Positions 46,955 through 56,959 of a DNA stretch of 64,000 bases are shown here, piece by piece. A program made the position numbers and the translations under genes. This stretch comes from Periplaneta americana (taxonomy: Eukaryota; Arthropoda; Insecta; Blattodea; Blattidae), in NCBI RefSeq assembly GCF_040183065.1, contig NC_091117.1, forward strand, positions 120,148,726 through 120,212,725, in the 5' to 3' direction. The notes beneath the pieces are model-generated. The model saw nothing but the letters and a program-made list of their open reading frames with translations, made no database searches and was not told the origin of the DNA. Every line of letters begins with the position of its first letter. The stretch's first letter is position 1.

Positions 46955-47407
46955 CAGTGGACTCTCCTAAGTTCGACTGAACAGAATTGAAAAGTTCAGT
47001 CCAGTAAGGGTAATGGGTGTGGCAGGTGAAATGAATACAAATTCTTTTTGGTTATCCATCAACGAATACAGTACTGTATTTGTATTTCCTGCCCCCCCCC
47101 CGACACTTGTGTTTGCGTTTCTAGTACCACAGTGGGTTTCGATAGTTTCGTCTCACAAACGGCACAATTCGCAAATAGAAGAAGAAGAGTTCATTAATTT
47201 AAAGTCAGTGATTAAATATGGATGTCCTAATCAATAAATTATTCTGTTTTCCTTTAACAAAAGTATCACTACAAGACACAGAACCAATTACCATTCAAAT
47301 GTCAAACCTATTTTTAGCGCCCGTGGGGCGTGTCTAATTCTCTTACGTAAGCAGTCGAACTATGGGATGTCGAACATGTTTTGTGTCGAACTTAAGAGCT
47401 TCCACTG
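46955..47407. mobile_element. pogo/Tigger-like MITE, TA duplication
   Basis: Ends CAGTGGACTCTCCTAAGTTC and, on the complement of the right, CAGTGGAAGCTCTTAAGTTC, each followed by GAC; TA flanks (46953-46954, 47408-47409). Subterminal CCCCCCCCC at 47093-47101. CAGT(G)GAA.CTC..TAAGT termini are typical of pogo/Tigger relatives. No transposase inside. Confidence 0.8.
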
Positions 47408-47409
47408 TA

Positions 47410-48152
47410 TTCGCCACCCTTTCTTCATTGCAATATTTGCTTTTAGTTCGTTTCAGTATAATCCGTCCTACTCATAGTACGTAGTTGCTATAATAAAGAA
47501 CCTGGGTTAGTCGAGAGATATTATTACATTTCATATCACAGCAGGTCTTTTGCTATGCTTCATTCCACTTTACGTAGTTTCATCAGTTGTTTAGAATTTC
47601 ATCATCAGATATGAGTGTTATGAGTACCTAACTGCACTGGGGTGCTATTCTTATCTGATTTTTCCCCCAATATAGTTGGTAAAAGAAACTATCTCCTCCG
47701 TAGAGATTGGTAGATAAATTAATCTCGGTAAACAGTTTCAGAATGGCAACCACAGGTTTCAAACCTACCGAGATTGCTAACTTCGTATCGGGAAGTGAGG
47801 TCTGAAACCATAGTTCTTAAAATGAGGAAAAGACTGTGTTTATTCCACAGAATTCTGTTATGTGTTAAATAGATAAGCAGTATACATGCTGAGTGTGATA
47901 ATACCACAAAATTTCGATCTCATGTGCCACGTTTGGGTGAACAAACAGCTGTTACATAAGTGACATGTACTTTCTTGGCAGCTCGACAAATGACGGAACA
48001 GCTAATTCACAGTCTGTCCCCAAAGCTTCCGAGATAGGGATCTAGATATGTCTGAAGTGTGTGATGGCGGCAACACCTAATTTATTATTTTAAAAAAGGC
48101 TTTACTAACACTTTTGGAAGGATAATTAAGTACTCAAAAGTGCTGAAATGGA

Positions 48153-48153
<1 letters not shown>
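47410..48153. other. No gene recognised
   Basis: Nothing identifiable in short frames. Confidence 0.5.

Positions 48154-48231
<78 letters not shown>
48154..48231. repeat. (AC)n(AT)n compound microsatellite
   Basis: About 14 AC units passing directly into about 25 AT units. Confidence 0.95.
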
Positions 48232-48236
<5 letters not shown>

Positions 48237-48269
48237 ATGCAGCGTGAAAGTGAAATAATCTTGCAGATT

Positions 48270-48517
48270 GAAAGGAACAGTAACGGTTAACGCGTCTGAC
48301 CGCTAAATCAGGTGGCCCGGGTTCGAATCCGGTAGGGGCAAATTACCTGGTTGGCTTTTTTTCCGGGGTTTTCCCTCAACCCAATATGAGCAAATGCTGG
48401 GTAACTATCGGTGCTAGACCCCGGACTCATTTCATCGGCATTATCACCTTCATTCCATTCAGACGCTAAATAATCTAAGCTGTTGATAAAGCGTCGTAAA
48501 ATAACCAACTAAACTAC

Positions 48518-48565
<48 letters not shown>
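48270..48565 (+). mobile_element. tRNA-derived SINE with poly(A) tail
   Basis: Head CAGTAACGGTTAACGCGTCT (A-box) and GGCCCGGGTTCGAATCCGG (B-box), body ACCTGGTTGGCTTTTTTTCC, CTCAACCCAATATGAGCAAA, GACCCCGGACTCATTTCATC, then AGCTGTTGATAAAGCGTCGT and AAAATAACCAACTAAA leading into a poly(A) run of about 45 (48519-48565). The long tail suggests a recent insertion. Confidence 0.9.
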
Positions 48566-48566
<1 letters not shown>

Positions 48567-48674
48567 AGAAAATTAAGTTTGAAGTTTCAGCAGTCCGGCA
48601 ACATCGTCGCTAATATGCTCTCTACTCGTGATACAGACGTCTAAATCTCTATCGACTGCGAAAAACAATAACCA

Positions 48675-49741
48675 TCACAAAATAGAGTTGATCGGGGGAA
48701 GAGGTCTGACTTTTTCTTCGATTGAAAATTTAAGATACTGTTCATTTAGTTTTGAGTTTCATATTGAAATATCAAAGTCTGGAAGGTATTTTGAAACTGT
48801 ATTTTTGGTACAAAATAGAAATCATTAATTACCTTGCTTATAGATACAGGTTTTTTTTCTTACCTGCACTACAGGCATCTTTCCCCGATAGTCTGGTATG
48901 ATATCAAATGCAATTAACACATTTACTGATATATGTATTTTACCTGAACTTGGTTTGATACATGTACCTATAAGACAAAAATGACAATCTAAAGCTCATC
49001 GACACTTTTTCACTCGTTTATCACTACTTAGCAACACAGTCATTGCACATATTTTATTGCCGTGTGGAAGACTCGTGAAATCACTTCTTGGACACAATGA
49101 ATTCAATCCGGTACATTTTTTGTCATCCTTTTTAGGCGGCGTTTAAGGGTACTGTAAGGAAACCCCTACGCTTGCAATGCTCTAAAACAGTTCATACCCT
49201 CTGTTATAACATGTTCCATCGCAAGTTGAAGACTGCCCTCAATCCACTGACTTTAATAAGAGGATCTTACGAAATGTTTACACATTCCCTGCAATAAAAC
49301 AAAAAACAAAACTCTTGCAACACATTGCCATCTTACCCCGAAAGAAAGTGATCATCTTCCCCAAGTATCGTGGTAAGATGCCTAGTGCTGTGACACAACC
49401 TAAAATGGCGGAACAAGGTCGTTGGTTATTAACAATACAAAATTAGAACCTTTACTACAATAACCATTGCAAAGGTTTGACAGTTATTAAGAATTCAACG
49501 ATGTATTAAAATTTTAACATACCTTCGCAATTATTTTATAGCAGAAAAATGAGCTGTTTTCTTGCTTTTCTTCTTCTCACTACAAGAACAAGTGGCAAAA
49601 TGAGTTAGCTTCCACTCTACAGACATTCAACTGTCTCATTGATCATGAAGACATGCGCGTGGCATTCTCTCTTGGAAGAATGTGAAACTACAAAAAATAA
49701 GCATCTTCCCCCGATAGTCATCTCCCCCGATTCACTCTACT
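48675..49741. mobile_element. Possible inverted-repeat element, weak
   Basis: Left ATAGAGTTGATCGGGGGAAG; complement of right CAGTAGAGTGAATCGGGGGA. The motif CATCTTCCCC with GATAGTC recurs at 48868, 49350 and 49703, as in elements with repeated subterminal motifs. Target duplication not clear. Confidence 0.4.
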
Positions 49742-49954
49742 GTAAGACATAAGCGACTATTTGAAGTCAGATACTGCGACAACAATTCCGAATCATTGTT
49801 CCTTAAAATATTAGCGTTAATAGTTCTAGTCGCCGTTTCTATGCGTGGGAAAATATAGAGATATCAAATTACACTTACAACTTCGCTTGCATCATCTGAC
49901 AATTTATGAATGATCTCGTTTGATAAGATTAATATTTTTAATATTAACCTTTTT

Positions 49955-50222
49955 CTTCATTGCCATAACGGCCATGGAGGCTCACAGACTGGCAGGAGAT
50001 TAAGGTTCCCTCCTGGATGCGAATCCTGCGCGCAGAAGAAAATAGGCCCATTCAATGGTACTCATTTGTGTCAGAATCTGAGTCAACCCCAGGACCATAG
50101 TGAAGTCGAAAAGATTAGATTCATGGAGAAAATCCATCACATCATCGAGAATCGAGCCCGCGATCTTCCAGCTTGTAGCACAACGCCCCCTCCGCGACGA
50201 TACTGCAGACCTATTTTAATAT
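49955..50222 (-). mobile_element. tRNA-derived SINE
   Basis: Minus-strand head GTCGCGGAGGGGGCGTTGTG and GATCGCGGGCTCGATTCTCG (B-box), followed by ATGGATTTTCTCCATGAATC, also present near 56460 in related form. 3' part contains TCCAGGAGGGAACCTTAATC. Confidence 0.7.
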
Positions 50223-50593
50223 CAATACGTCCTATCGTTTCTGAATATCGAGTATCGTATACATAAAAATGATGTTAGGAATGACTAGAATGTGAGTTAG
50301 TAATTTGTTTATTCAGAATTAAAATACATTAACAGCGAAATTATAAGGGGAAGTTATTTTTAAGTTTTTTCGATCATAAAAATGGCTTGCATTTAATCAA
50401 GGAAACATATATATAGTTATTTTGTGAATATTAAATAATGGTGTTACATTTGTGCATCTATTTTTAGTAATTTATCAATAAAACCAAACTGTGACAGTGT
50501 CATTCGGAATTCAATTAAGAACTGAATTTTGAAACATATAAAACGCAAAATGTAGAAGTGTGTATCTTTTTCGTAATGTCAATACATAACGAA

Positions 50594-50596
<3 letters not shown>
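50223..50596. other. No gene recognised
   Basis: AT-rich spacer. Confidence 0.5.
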
Positions 50597-50643
<47 letters not shown>

Positions 50644-50657
50644 TTTCGTTATGTGTT
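50584..50657. repeat. (TA)n inside a short inverted repeat
   Basis: ACATAACGAATGATATAT before and ATATCATTTCGTTATGT after the TA run are inverted copies (one-base difference), so the whole stretch can fold into one hairpin. Confidence 0.85.
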
Positions 50658-51724
50658 CGTTAGAAGTTCCTCCTTCTCTTCCTTTCTTACGTCTTCATTT
50701 TGGATGTGATGTAATTATTAAAATGGTTATTTTGGCGTGTAAATGATTTATTAAGTATTTTATCGAAAGAAAAAGAAAGAATAAAGGTTGGGATGAAAGA
50801 ATGGAGAACTATAGTTACAAACGTGGTGGGAATATAATGGTGAAGCAGTGCGCAGCCTCGCCCGTTCTCCTACTACGTGATGACGTCACGCGGGAAGCAT
50901 TGCAGACTCTCTCGGGGCTTGCTAGCTTAGCTCAGCTCAACTCCGTAAGGTTTTGGAAGTGGGGTAGGTTAATTGATTATAAATACCAAGAAGCTGTATT
51001 AACTAATCCCTTCCCTACTAACGTCTTGTCAGGAACGTGATGCTCTCCCAAAGCATAGCCGTCTAGACATGACGTCTTTGTGACCCTGCGCCTTTTATTG
51101 ACAGTGTTCATTCAAGCTGTCAAATGCAGTTTTTTTCAAGCTGTCTATTTAGAGGGTTGTTGTATGTTGTAAAACGATCTTTCGTGAAGAAGAGGAGTTA
51201 TTTTCCTCTAAATATACGCGAAAGGTTTTCCAGAATTCTAACTGTTTGAATAAAAGTGCATTGAAGTTCTGTCCTACATTCCAAGTGGACTGAACAAAGT
51301 TTAAGAAAGGGAATCAGAATCGAGGTTTTGTAAGAGTTATTGGCAGTAAAGTGACATGACAGAAAAGGTCTGTCTACGAAGCACAACATTCACATGGTCA
51401 ACATAAAGGAAAAAAGGGTAACAATGAAGGGGAATAAAGAGTGGTAAAACTGAAGGGCGTAATAGAGTACAATAACGTTATGTTGTGGGTTGACTGTCAG
51501 GTCAGCGTCAGAATGAAGTCTTATATCCCTTCTCAATTATGGGAAAATACGTAAAAAAAAACTACAAAAATGTTTCTTCAATATAATGTTTATGGTACTT
51601 TTCAGCTTTTCAATGTCTACGTAATTGCATGCAAGACCGTGAAGGGCAGCAAACCCAGGAAGGAAAGGATCTATACAAATCTTCGACTTGACCTGAAAGC
51701 AGGAATTTTATAGAGGGTTAATCA

Positions 51725-51966
51725 GTGGCGGCTCGTGGGTATTGAATTAAGGGGGATTGCATACAAAAATAAACCAAGCAACTTACTTTATTTAAAGATT
51801 AATTCCATATGCCTTATCTTGTAAGTTGTGTTTAAATGAGACAGGCTCATGTCAGTAGATTTACTGGCATTTAAAAGAATCCTGCGGACAAAATTCCGGC
51901 ACACCGGCGACGCTGATATAACCCCTGCTGTTGCGAGTGTCGTTAAATAAACCATAATTTAATTTT
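51725..51966 (+). mobile_element. Dispersed short repeat nested in the THAP element
   Basis: Starts CAGTGGCGGCTCGTGGGTAT and ends GTTGCGAGTGTCGTTAAATA, AACCATAATTTAAT. The end shares GTCGTTAAATAA with SINEs at 45.6 and 48.5 kb. No tRNA boxes seen. The inside contains CTCATGTCAGTAGATTTACT and CGGCACACCGGCGACGCTGA, which I recall (unverified) as common in cockroach sequence. Confidence 0.5.
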
Positions 51967-52440
51967 TTATATGCAGATTTGAACCTTAGAAATATCTAAC
52001 TGGCGATGTTGTAGTTGGTTGTATAATATATCTACATGATACATCAATAAATGAAAAAAATAACTGAGCCAGAAATTGAATTCAGGATCTTCAAGAGCAC
52101 GCACCAGGGCGCTTACCTCATTTATTGTGATGTTAGATGTTTCAGATTCCATTATGGTTTGAAAACATTCTAGCAATGGCTCCTTCTTCTCATGAACAAC
52201 ATTTACTGTTCTTATTTTAAATCCATCTTGTTGCCCCAGCTGATGGAATTGTCTTTGAAACACATTAATCTAATACAGACTGTGTGGAGATCGAGAGAAG
52301 AAAGCAGGGATACTGGATAAATTAGCAAAAAATATGCGAGCCTTTGTGTTTTGTTTAGCGGCTCTTTCCATAAAACGTGGACGTAACGCGTTTTGATTCC
52401 GAGCTCCTCAAATACGTTCAATAAAGTTTTATCGTCAACA
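51967..52440 (-). pseudogene. hAT-type transposase remnant (ZMYM1/THAP12-like, DUF4371 region)
   Basis: Minus-strand reading: LLNVFEELGIKTRYVHVLWK, ARIFFANLSSIPAFFSRSPH, a stop, GFKIRTVNVVHEKKEPLLEC, INEVSALVRALEDPEFNFWL and HVDILYNQLQHRQLDISKVQ. The order and spacing match the central-to-C-terminal part of hAT-like transposases related to ZMYM1 and the 52 kDa repressor protein. One frameshift and stop near 52260-52300, and the C-terminal dimerisation block is cut off at 51967 by a nested repeat. Confidence 0.65.
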
Positions 52441-52506
52441 TTTTTACATTACATAAAAAAAAAAACACACATCAGTTTTTCATTCCAGTGATTCTGCATA
52501 TTTCTT

Positions 52507-52815
52507 TTAGTAAAATGCTCCTGCACACAATTTTAATATCTGAATATTTTTTACACAAATTAAGTCCACAATTTCCACATCTGACATTATTTTCGTAATG
52601 TGAACGGCTTTCTTGTTAGCAGCTAGTACTTGAAATAGACCTTGTTTCACCCTCACAACCACTTCTGTATTATCTTCCTCACTACCATTTTCTTTCTTCA
52701 ACTCCGCCGGTAAATCAGTTTCCAATAGCACTATAATATCACTTTCACCCAAAACATTAAGGCTGCTATTATCCACAAAACAACTCATGTCTATGTTCTG
52801 TATCCCTGAATACAA
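52507..52815 (-). CDS. Unrecognised 102-codon frame inside the THAP element
   Basis: Uninterrupted minus-strand frame reading SCFVDNSSLNVLGESDIIVL then ETDLPAELKKENGSEEDNTE and VVVRVKQGLFQVLAANKKAV. It lies between the THAP exons and the hAT-type remnant in the same orientation, so it could be an exon of the same transposase gene, but I recognise no domain. The composition looks protein-like. Treat as hypothetical. Confidence 0.35.
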   Translation of the reverse strand: MYSGIQNIDMSCFVDNSSLNVLGESDIIVLLETDLPAELKKENGSEEDNTEVVVRVKQGLFQVLAANKKAVHITKIMSDVEIVDLICVKNIQILKLCAGAFY

Positions 52816-53523
52816 CTAGATTTGAATAAACACCAATAAATAAAGAATAAATTTACCAACTCAAGTTTCTACACTGCAAGTAAATGGTAAAGTGGAGAAT
52901 TGAAACAGTAAACGAATTTAACGGCACTACAAACAGTTACAACAATGGACAAAAATCACAGAATTAAAACTCGAAAATGTTTAAAAGTGTAGGTCATATG
53001 AAATGCCAAGGGTGGGTAAAATCTGTCCACTAACAAATACTTCAACTTATTAGTCTGCTATATTTTAAATCTGAAACAGTACACATGTGTGCATACTTTA
53101 TCATGTTAGAGACAAATATAGTAAAGGTGAAAGCTGTCAGATTTCATTAATTCATAAAAATTTAGAAAATAAAAAGGATGGGCAATTTTTTCCCAACCGT
53201 GATAATGCTAGGGTTAAGCGAGAAAATAATTATTTTATGCCCATTGATTGACGCCTTTTTTGCTCCTCTATTGACATTCGAGACAATTGAATCCTTCCAT
53301 TTACTGAAGTCTTTTCTGTCTGGAAGTTGTTAAAAGATACCACAGCTTTAACATTTTATGAGACATGTAATTAAGTCCTTTTAGCTTAGAAAGTTTTGAA
53401 GAACTATGAGAAAATTATTCCCTTCCTCGGAGCGACTCACATGTGAAACATTTTAACAATATGATACACAGGAACATACTAGTTAATAGTAATTATAATT
53501 ATATAATTGCTGTAATTACTCAC

Positions 53524-53834
53524 GTTTCGTTATTTAGGTCTAGTGCACTATCCTCTGGTACATGTTCGTCTGAATTGGTTTTGGAAGTGGCCTGAAGAGT
53601 ACATGAACTATTTGGCAATGATGTCATGAATTTCTTTTCTCCTTCTCCGTTTTTCACATCTGTTCAATCTCAGATTATCTGTTGATTTTCGTTTCAAGCA
53701 AGACTGCGCCAGAGCTTTTGTGGGTACAGCGTCTACTTTCAGATTACGACTGCTTTTTGGTTCATAATTTAGGAGTTTCTGCTTTAAAGGTACTTCGTAA
53801 CTTGACTCCTCAAAATGAAGTGAACATATTCGAG
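53524..53834 (-). pseudogene. THAP zinc-finger exon 2 and following linker
   Basis: Follows a good acceptor (TTGTTTCAG, ending 53835). It reads RICSLHFEESSYEV, which supplies the C-x2-H of the finger, then LLNYEPKSSRNLKVDAVPTK (the AVPT box of THAP domains) and a basic stretch. The first frame closes with TAG at 53610-53608. A +1 frame then continues MTSLPNSSCTLQATSKTNSD to a perfect donor GTGAGT at 53523, so a one-base change near 53640 broke the original exon. THAP domains bind specific DNA; here presumably the transposon ends. Confidence 0.7.
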
Positions 53835-53987
53835 CTGAAACAACATTAAGTCTAAAGATTTTTACCCCCTTTCTTTTCCCTCAAAGCAATCTATGGAATA
53901 AGTCAAACAATAAGTTTAACATGAAAATATATTTTGCAAATGAGTTGCGAAGCAAATAAAATTTAGTAACATGAGAGAAAACTCATC
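53835..53987 (-). other. Intron of the THAP gene with AT-AG boundaries
   Basis: About 152 bp. The 5' boundary reads G|ATGAGT and the 3' boundary TTTCAG|CT. Splicing here restores the THAP reading frame and domain. The consensus donor would be GTGAGT, so either the donor mutated G to A or this is a rare AT-AG intron. Confidence 0.55.
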
Positions 53988-54137
53988 GTGCTGTAAATTG
54001 ACTTCATCCTCCCTTCTACAAGCATGCAACCATTGTCTTGCCAAGTCTTCATTCTTCGGAAACCTATAATATTTTACATCAGTTCCTTTTGTTTTTCGAT
54101 TGTAACTCAAACAACCAGATACTGCACATCCAGGCAT
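53988..54137 (-). pseudogene. THAP zinc-finger exon 1
   Basis: Starts MPGCAVSGCLSYNRKTKGTD (C-x4-C of the C2CH finger), continues KYYRFPKNEDLARQWLHACR and REDEVNLQH. An upstream in-frame ATG (54155) would add six residues; MPGC is the usual THAP start. The exon would end after G at 53987, and the split Ala codon (G|CT) joins to exon 2 as RICSLHF. The intron begins ATGAGT instead of GTGAGT. Confidence 0.7.
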
Positions 54138-54188
54138 ACTAATAGCATGTGTCACATTAATAGCATTACTGATACAAGAATAACATTA

Positions 54189-54190
54189 AG

Positions 54191-54239
<49 letters not shown>
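54189..54239. repeat. (TA)n microsatellite
   Basis: Uninterrupted alternating TA between the THAP exon and the right transposon end. Confidence 0.95.
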
Positions 54240-54242
<3 letters not shown>

Positions 54243-54411
54243 AAAGAATTGACACCGCGCACGTACACACAACAGCTGTTTGTTTTGTTCCTCAAGCACT
54301 GCGGTGCAAATTAGCGCGCCGCTGCTGCTTCCCAAGTGACGACATGCGCAGTAGAAAACGAGTTTGAGTCAACCGTCTGCTACACCATTATATTCCCACC
54401 ACGGTTACAAA

Positions 54412-55520
54412 GAGCGTTATAGGATTAAGAACGTGCATGCAAAAGAAGTATTTTTGTAACTAGCAGAAGGAAGTGAAAATAGGGAACATTAATTTATGAT
54501 TACAGTAGTCGCATAGACTAGCAATACATTCTGAAGAGAGAACTCCGTGATTCTGTTTATAAGATGTATTTTGCCTTATCGATCAAGCAGTTTGGTGTCC
54601 CGATTACACTTTTGGCAGGCGATCTGTAAGAAGATGCAATCTTCCGTTTTATATCTTCCGCAGCGTGGTGCCATCAGCGTAAACGAGGATCGTACGTGAC
54701 AATCAAGAAGCGAAGCAGTCTAGTCACGAGCGATCGGCCGACTTAAGGCTCAGGCTGTCAGGAATCCCGCTCCTCGGGCAAACACAGAGAGACAGTGCCA
54801 TATTGCGTCCGCATTTTTAACCACCGTCCTGTAGAGAATTCTTGTCGCGTACGAGACAAGGAGGGCGCTACTCCCCGGAGATTGCGCAGGTGCTCCGAGA
54901 CGACTGCAGTGTACTAACCTGACAATTAATTTAACGAAAATGATCTGATGCTCGTCGGCTGATGGATGTTCGTATTCCATTGCCGTAAGAGAAATTATTT
55001 CTCTTCCGTCTCTGTTTATCCGCAGTAGTGAACACTGTAGCAGGCGGTCGTATTAAGCAGAGAATTGTGGAGGTACGACATAAGAAACTGCTTGCATCTG
55101 ACCCACTTTTTTATAAGAAAAGTTTTTAGAATAAACCACGGCTTCCATTTCAAGTCTCCGTTTTTATTTACAGCAGTATGATACAACCAGATGCGACCCT
55201 TTGGAAGTTTCCCCTCTCCTAAAAATTGGAATTCTGATTAAAACATCAGAACCCTCAAAGTTTGCTCCGAACCAAAGCAACATATTGTTTACTATCTTTC
55301 TCCTTCGGCAGTTACTTATTAGTAAAGTTTTCAAGCAGTCAAATTTATGAGTGAATTTCTACGAAGCTACATATTATTGTTTAATTTTGAAACTTCGCAA
55401 TCAATACAATCCTTCGTAAATGGTACACCGAGTGCACTGGGGTTAAGTGCTAAGAAAAATTAAAAACTTTCCTGCTCATTGACTGAATTTTATGCTGTTA
55501 TTAAGAAGTAAGGCATTTCA
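54412..55520. other. No gene recognised
   Basis: A GC-balanced patch at 54640-55000 contains a 76-codon minus frame (54750-54980) with no recognisable domain. Nothing supportable. Confidence 0.5.
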
Positions 55521-56160
55521 TACTTACTTACTTACAAATGGCTTTTAAGGAACCCGCAGGTTCATTGCCGCCCTCACATAAGCCCGACATCGGTCCCTAT
55601 CCTGTGCAAGATTAATCCAGTCTCTACCATCATATCCCACCTCCCTCAAATCCATTTTAATATTATCTTTCCACCTACGTCTCGGCCTCCCCAAAGGTCT
55701 TTTGTCCTCCGGCCTCCCAACTAACACTCTATGTGCATTTCTGGAATCGCCCATACGTGCTACATGCCCTGCCCATCTCGAACGTCTGGATTTAATGTTC
55801 CTAATTATGTCAGGTGAAGAATACAATGCGTGCAGTTCTGCTTTGTGTAACTTTCTCCATTCTCCTGCAACTTCTTCACTCTTAGCCCCAAATATTTTCC
55901 CAAGAAACTTATTCTCGAACACCCTTAATCTCTGCTCCTCTCTCAAAGGAAGAGTCCAAGTTTCACAACCATACAGAACAACCGGTAATATAACTGTTTT
56001 ATAAATTCTAACTTTAAGTTTTTTTGACAGCAGACTAGATGACAAAAGCTTCTCAACCGAATAATAACATCCCGAGTGTCATTTATATTTTTATTGTTGC
56101 TCCAAGATATTTCAATTCTTCCACCCTTTCGAAGAATACATCTCCAATTTTTATATATTT
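55521..56160 (-). pseudogene. LINE reverse-transcriptase C-terminus, same family as 8717-9389
   Basis: Minus-strand frame 56045-55545 reads SSLLSKKLKVRIYKTVILPV, VLYGCETWTLPLREEQRLRV, IRNIKSRRSRWAGHVARMGD and GRPRRRWKDNIKMDLREVGY and ends RAAMNLRVP. Upstream, EELKYLGATI is recognisable, then a deletion of about 40 bp relative to the 8717 copy breaks the frame near 56050-56080. The tail is GTAAGTAAGTAAGTATG, without the (AAT)n seen in the other copy. Confidence 0.9.
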
Positions 56161-56339
56161 CATACTTTTATTAAAACTGGAATAGTGCTCTTCAATTTAA
56201 TAAAAAAAATTGTTAAAATATTTAAGGGATGTTTTTAACATTTATATTAATATCCTATAAGAAAAGATAGTCAACTCCTTAACAGGACTAATAGGACCAA
56301 GAGAGTGATTTTTACCTTTACAATTGGCATTTACGAGTA

Positions 56340-56555
56340 ATGGCAGTAGGGATGTCAATGCTATGTGTTCACCGCCTTTACCCCCAAGGAAATACCTTGG
56401 TACTCACTTTTGTTAGAAGCTGAGTAGAACCCGGGATCACAGGGCGGCCGGAAGGATTTGATAAATGGAAAATCCATGACCCTATCGCGAATCCAACTCG
56501 CGACCTTTCGGCTTGCAGATTTACCCTTTAACCTCGACGCTACCGCGTGGCCCAC
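56340..56555 (-). mobile_element. tRNA-derived SINE, same family as 14344-14629
   Basis: Minus-strand head CCACGCGGTAGCGTCGAGGT (A-box) and GGTCGCGAGTTGGATTCGCG (B-box-like), then ATGGATTTTCCATTTATC. The body AGAACCCGGGATCACAGG, CCTTGGTACTCACTTTTGTT and CACCGCCTTTACCCCCAAGG (plus orientation in part) matches the 14.4-kb copy. Confidence 0.7.
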
Positions 56556-56559
56556 CACT

Positions 56560-56755
56560 GTGGGGTCTGACCGTGAAACGAGCGGGCCCGGGTTCTTTTC
56601 CGAGGTTTTTTCTCAACCAATCGAAGCCGAAGTTCTAGTAACTTTCGGTGTTGGGCCTCAGATTCATTTCGCCATCATAATTACACTTCCCCTCATTCAT
56701 TATCATCTTCGTTTCTTTCCTAGGTTTCGGGTTTGCTCCGATAAAGAGTAGACTG
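56560..56755 (+). mobile_element. tRNA-derived SINE
   Basis: Degraded head (GGGTCTGACCGTGAAACG; GGGCCCGGGTTCTTTTCC), then body GGTTTTTTCTCAACCAATCG, ACTTTCGGTGTTGGGCCTCA and GATTCATTTCGCCATCATAA as in the 26.3-kb copy. It abuts the opposite-strand SINE at 56340-56555. Confidence 0.7.
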
Positions 56756-56912
56756 CGCGCCGCCGCCGAAATTAGACCCCATGGATATATGGTCATTCGT
56801 TGCTGGTGGTAGCGCTATGCATCGTGGCCTCTCCACTAGTCTCATGGTAACTCGTAGGACCAGGGTTGAGGAACTGCGATGAGGCCTACGTGGAAGGGTA
56901 TAGGGATCATAT

Positions 56913-56925
56913 AATAATAATAATG

Positions 56926-56959
<34 letters not shown>

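Larger units (their letters stand above)
50822..54403 (-). mobile_element. THAP-domain DNA transposon (hAT/THAP12-like), 3,582 bp
   Basis: The 8-bp sequence GTTACAAA lies directly outside both ends (50814-50821 and 54404-54411). The ends are perfect inverted copies starting CGTGGTGGGAATATAATGGT, and weaker similarity continues inward (ACGTGATGACGTCACGCGGG against GCATGTCGTCACTTGGGAAG). Inside, on the minus strand, are THAP-domain exons (54137-53524) and a hAT-type transposase remnant (52440-51967). THAP plus hAT-type transposase matches the layout of the domesticated vertebrate protein THAP12 and its hAT relatives; an 8-bp duplication fits both hAT and P elements. A dispersed repeat and a TA microsatellite have since been added inside. 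Confidence 0.8.

Noticed and set aside
50822-54403. P-element family assignment because of THAP plus 8-bp duplication
   Set aside because: The downstream protein blocks match hAT/ZMYM1-type transposases better than P transposase; kept as an alternative only.
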